DNA from: Pyropia yezoensis
Lineage: Eukaryota > Rhodophyta > Bangiophyceae > Bangiales > Bangiaceae
DNA: 64,000 nucleotides
Direction: 5' to 3'
NCBI GenBank assembly: GCA_009829735.1
Contig: CM020619.1
Coordinates: 15,629,816-15,693,815 of the forward strand
Part shown: positions 63,757 through 64,000 of the stretch, piece after piece
Layout: each line of letters opens with the position of its first letter
Numbering within the stretch: the first letter of the stretch is position 1
Position numbers and translations under genes: made by a program
The notes under the pieces: generated by a model
What the model saw: the letters and a program-made list of their open reading frames with translations, nothing else
Told to the model about the DNA's origin: nothing
Database searches by the model: none

Positions 63757-64000
63757 TCAGGTAAAGAGAACATGAGCACGAGCCCCCGCCAGCGGTCGTG
63801 GCCGGTGGCGGCCACGGCCACCCCACCGGGGTCCTGCGGCGGCCTCGACCTCCCCGCAGGCGCCCGCGCCGCGGACCTCCTCCCAGTCGAGGGCAGCCAC
63901 GCCCACCCCGTCGGCGTTGTCGCCGACAACGTGCTCCCCTCTGGCGGCAGCTAAGACCACCGCGCCAACGCCGGCGCCGTCAGCGTGCTTCTTGCCGGCG
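63757..64000 (-). CDS. Possible 3' end of an unrecognised gene at the window edge
   Basis: A minus-strand frame open from the window edge to a stop at 63757; its visible part includes VLAAARGEHVVGDNADGVGV and AALDWEEVRG. The opposite strand also has an open frame, starting at ATG 63771 and ending near 63954. GC is much higher than in the preceding intergenic DNA, which suggests a coding exon starts here, but neither strand can be proven. No family recognised. Confidence 0.25.
   Translation of the reverse strand, partial: AGKKHADGAGVGAVVLAAARGEHVVGDNADGVGVAALDWEEVRGAGACGEVEAAAGPRWGGRGRHRPRPLAGARAHVLFT

Overview
The window looks like nuclear DNA of a very GC-rich eukaryotic alga; a bangiophycean red alga (Porphyra/Pyropia type) is my best guess. 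The signs are spliced genes with few, short, C-rich introns, coding regions full of Ala/Gly/Pro/Ser homopolymers, poly-C and poly-G tracts between genes (up to 38 C in a row), a secreted GH16 glycosidase of the algal galactan type, a probable plastid rRNA methyltransferase, and eukaryote-only proteins (Herp-like, NFRKB-like, importin-alpha-like ARM repeats). The lineage is inference; no rRNA or organellar marker is present.

Layout. 0-6 kb: the 3' part of a secreted GH16 enzyme (three exons, 5' end outside the window) and an unrecognised 738-aa protein, both on +. 6-29 kb: a transposon-rich block. A decayed transposase-like pseudogene on the minus strand (8.97-12.08 and 22.87-23.91 kb) has been split by a complete 10.8-kb LTR retrotransposon (12077-22869). 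That element has 362-bp LTRs differing at 3 positions, a 5-bp target duplication CTTAC, gag, a chromodomain-bearing pol, a textbook -1 frameshift heptamer at the gag end, and a large extra gene in antisense orientation between pol and the 3' LTR. The target duplication is also the 5' splice site (GTAAG) of the pseudogene's first intron. To the right lies an unrecognised + strand gene (25.5-27.8 kb) whose frame stays open past a single TAA to 28.6 kb. 28.9-32.4 kb: a homopolymer-rich desert with poly-C, poly-G, poly-A and a (CAC)n microsatellite.

32.4-64 kb is gene-dense host DNA: a CPA1 Na+/H+ antiporter (+), a secreted Cu/Zn superoxide dismutase (-), a Herp-like ubiquitin-domain membrane protein (+), a ~3050-aa fusion of importin-alpha-type ARM repeats with ankyrin repeats (+), an RsmG-type methyltransferase (+), an NFRKB/INO80-subunit-like protein (+), an SLC35F6-like membrane transporter (+) and a trypsin-fold pseudoprotease lacking catalytic His and Ser (-). 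A fragment of a possible further gene touches the right edge.

The host genes share no operon logic. Themes present are wall/apoplast (GH16, secreted SOD, secreted pseudoprotease), ion and solute transport (CPA1, SLC35F6), ER quality control (Herp-like) and chromatin (NFRKB). The least explained item is the antisense gene carried by the young chromovirus; the large ARM-ankyrin fusion is the most unusual host gene.
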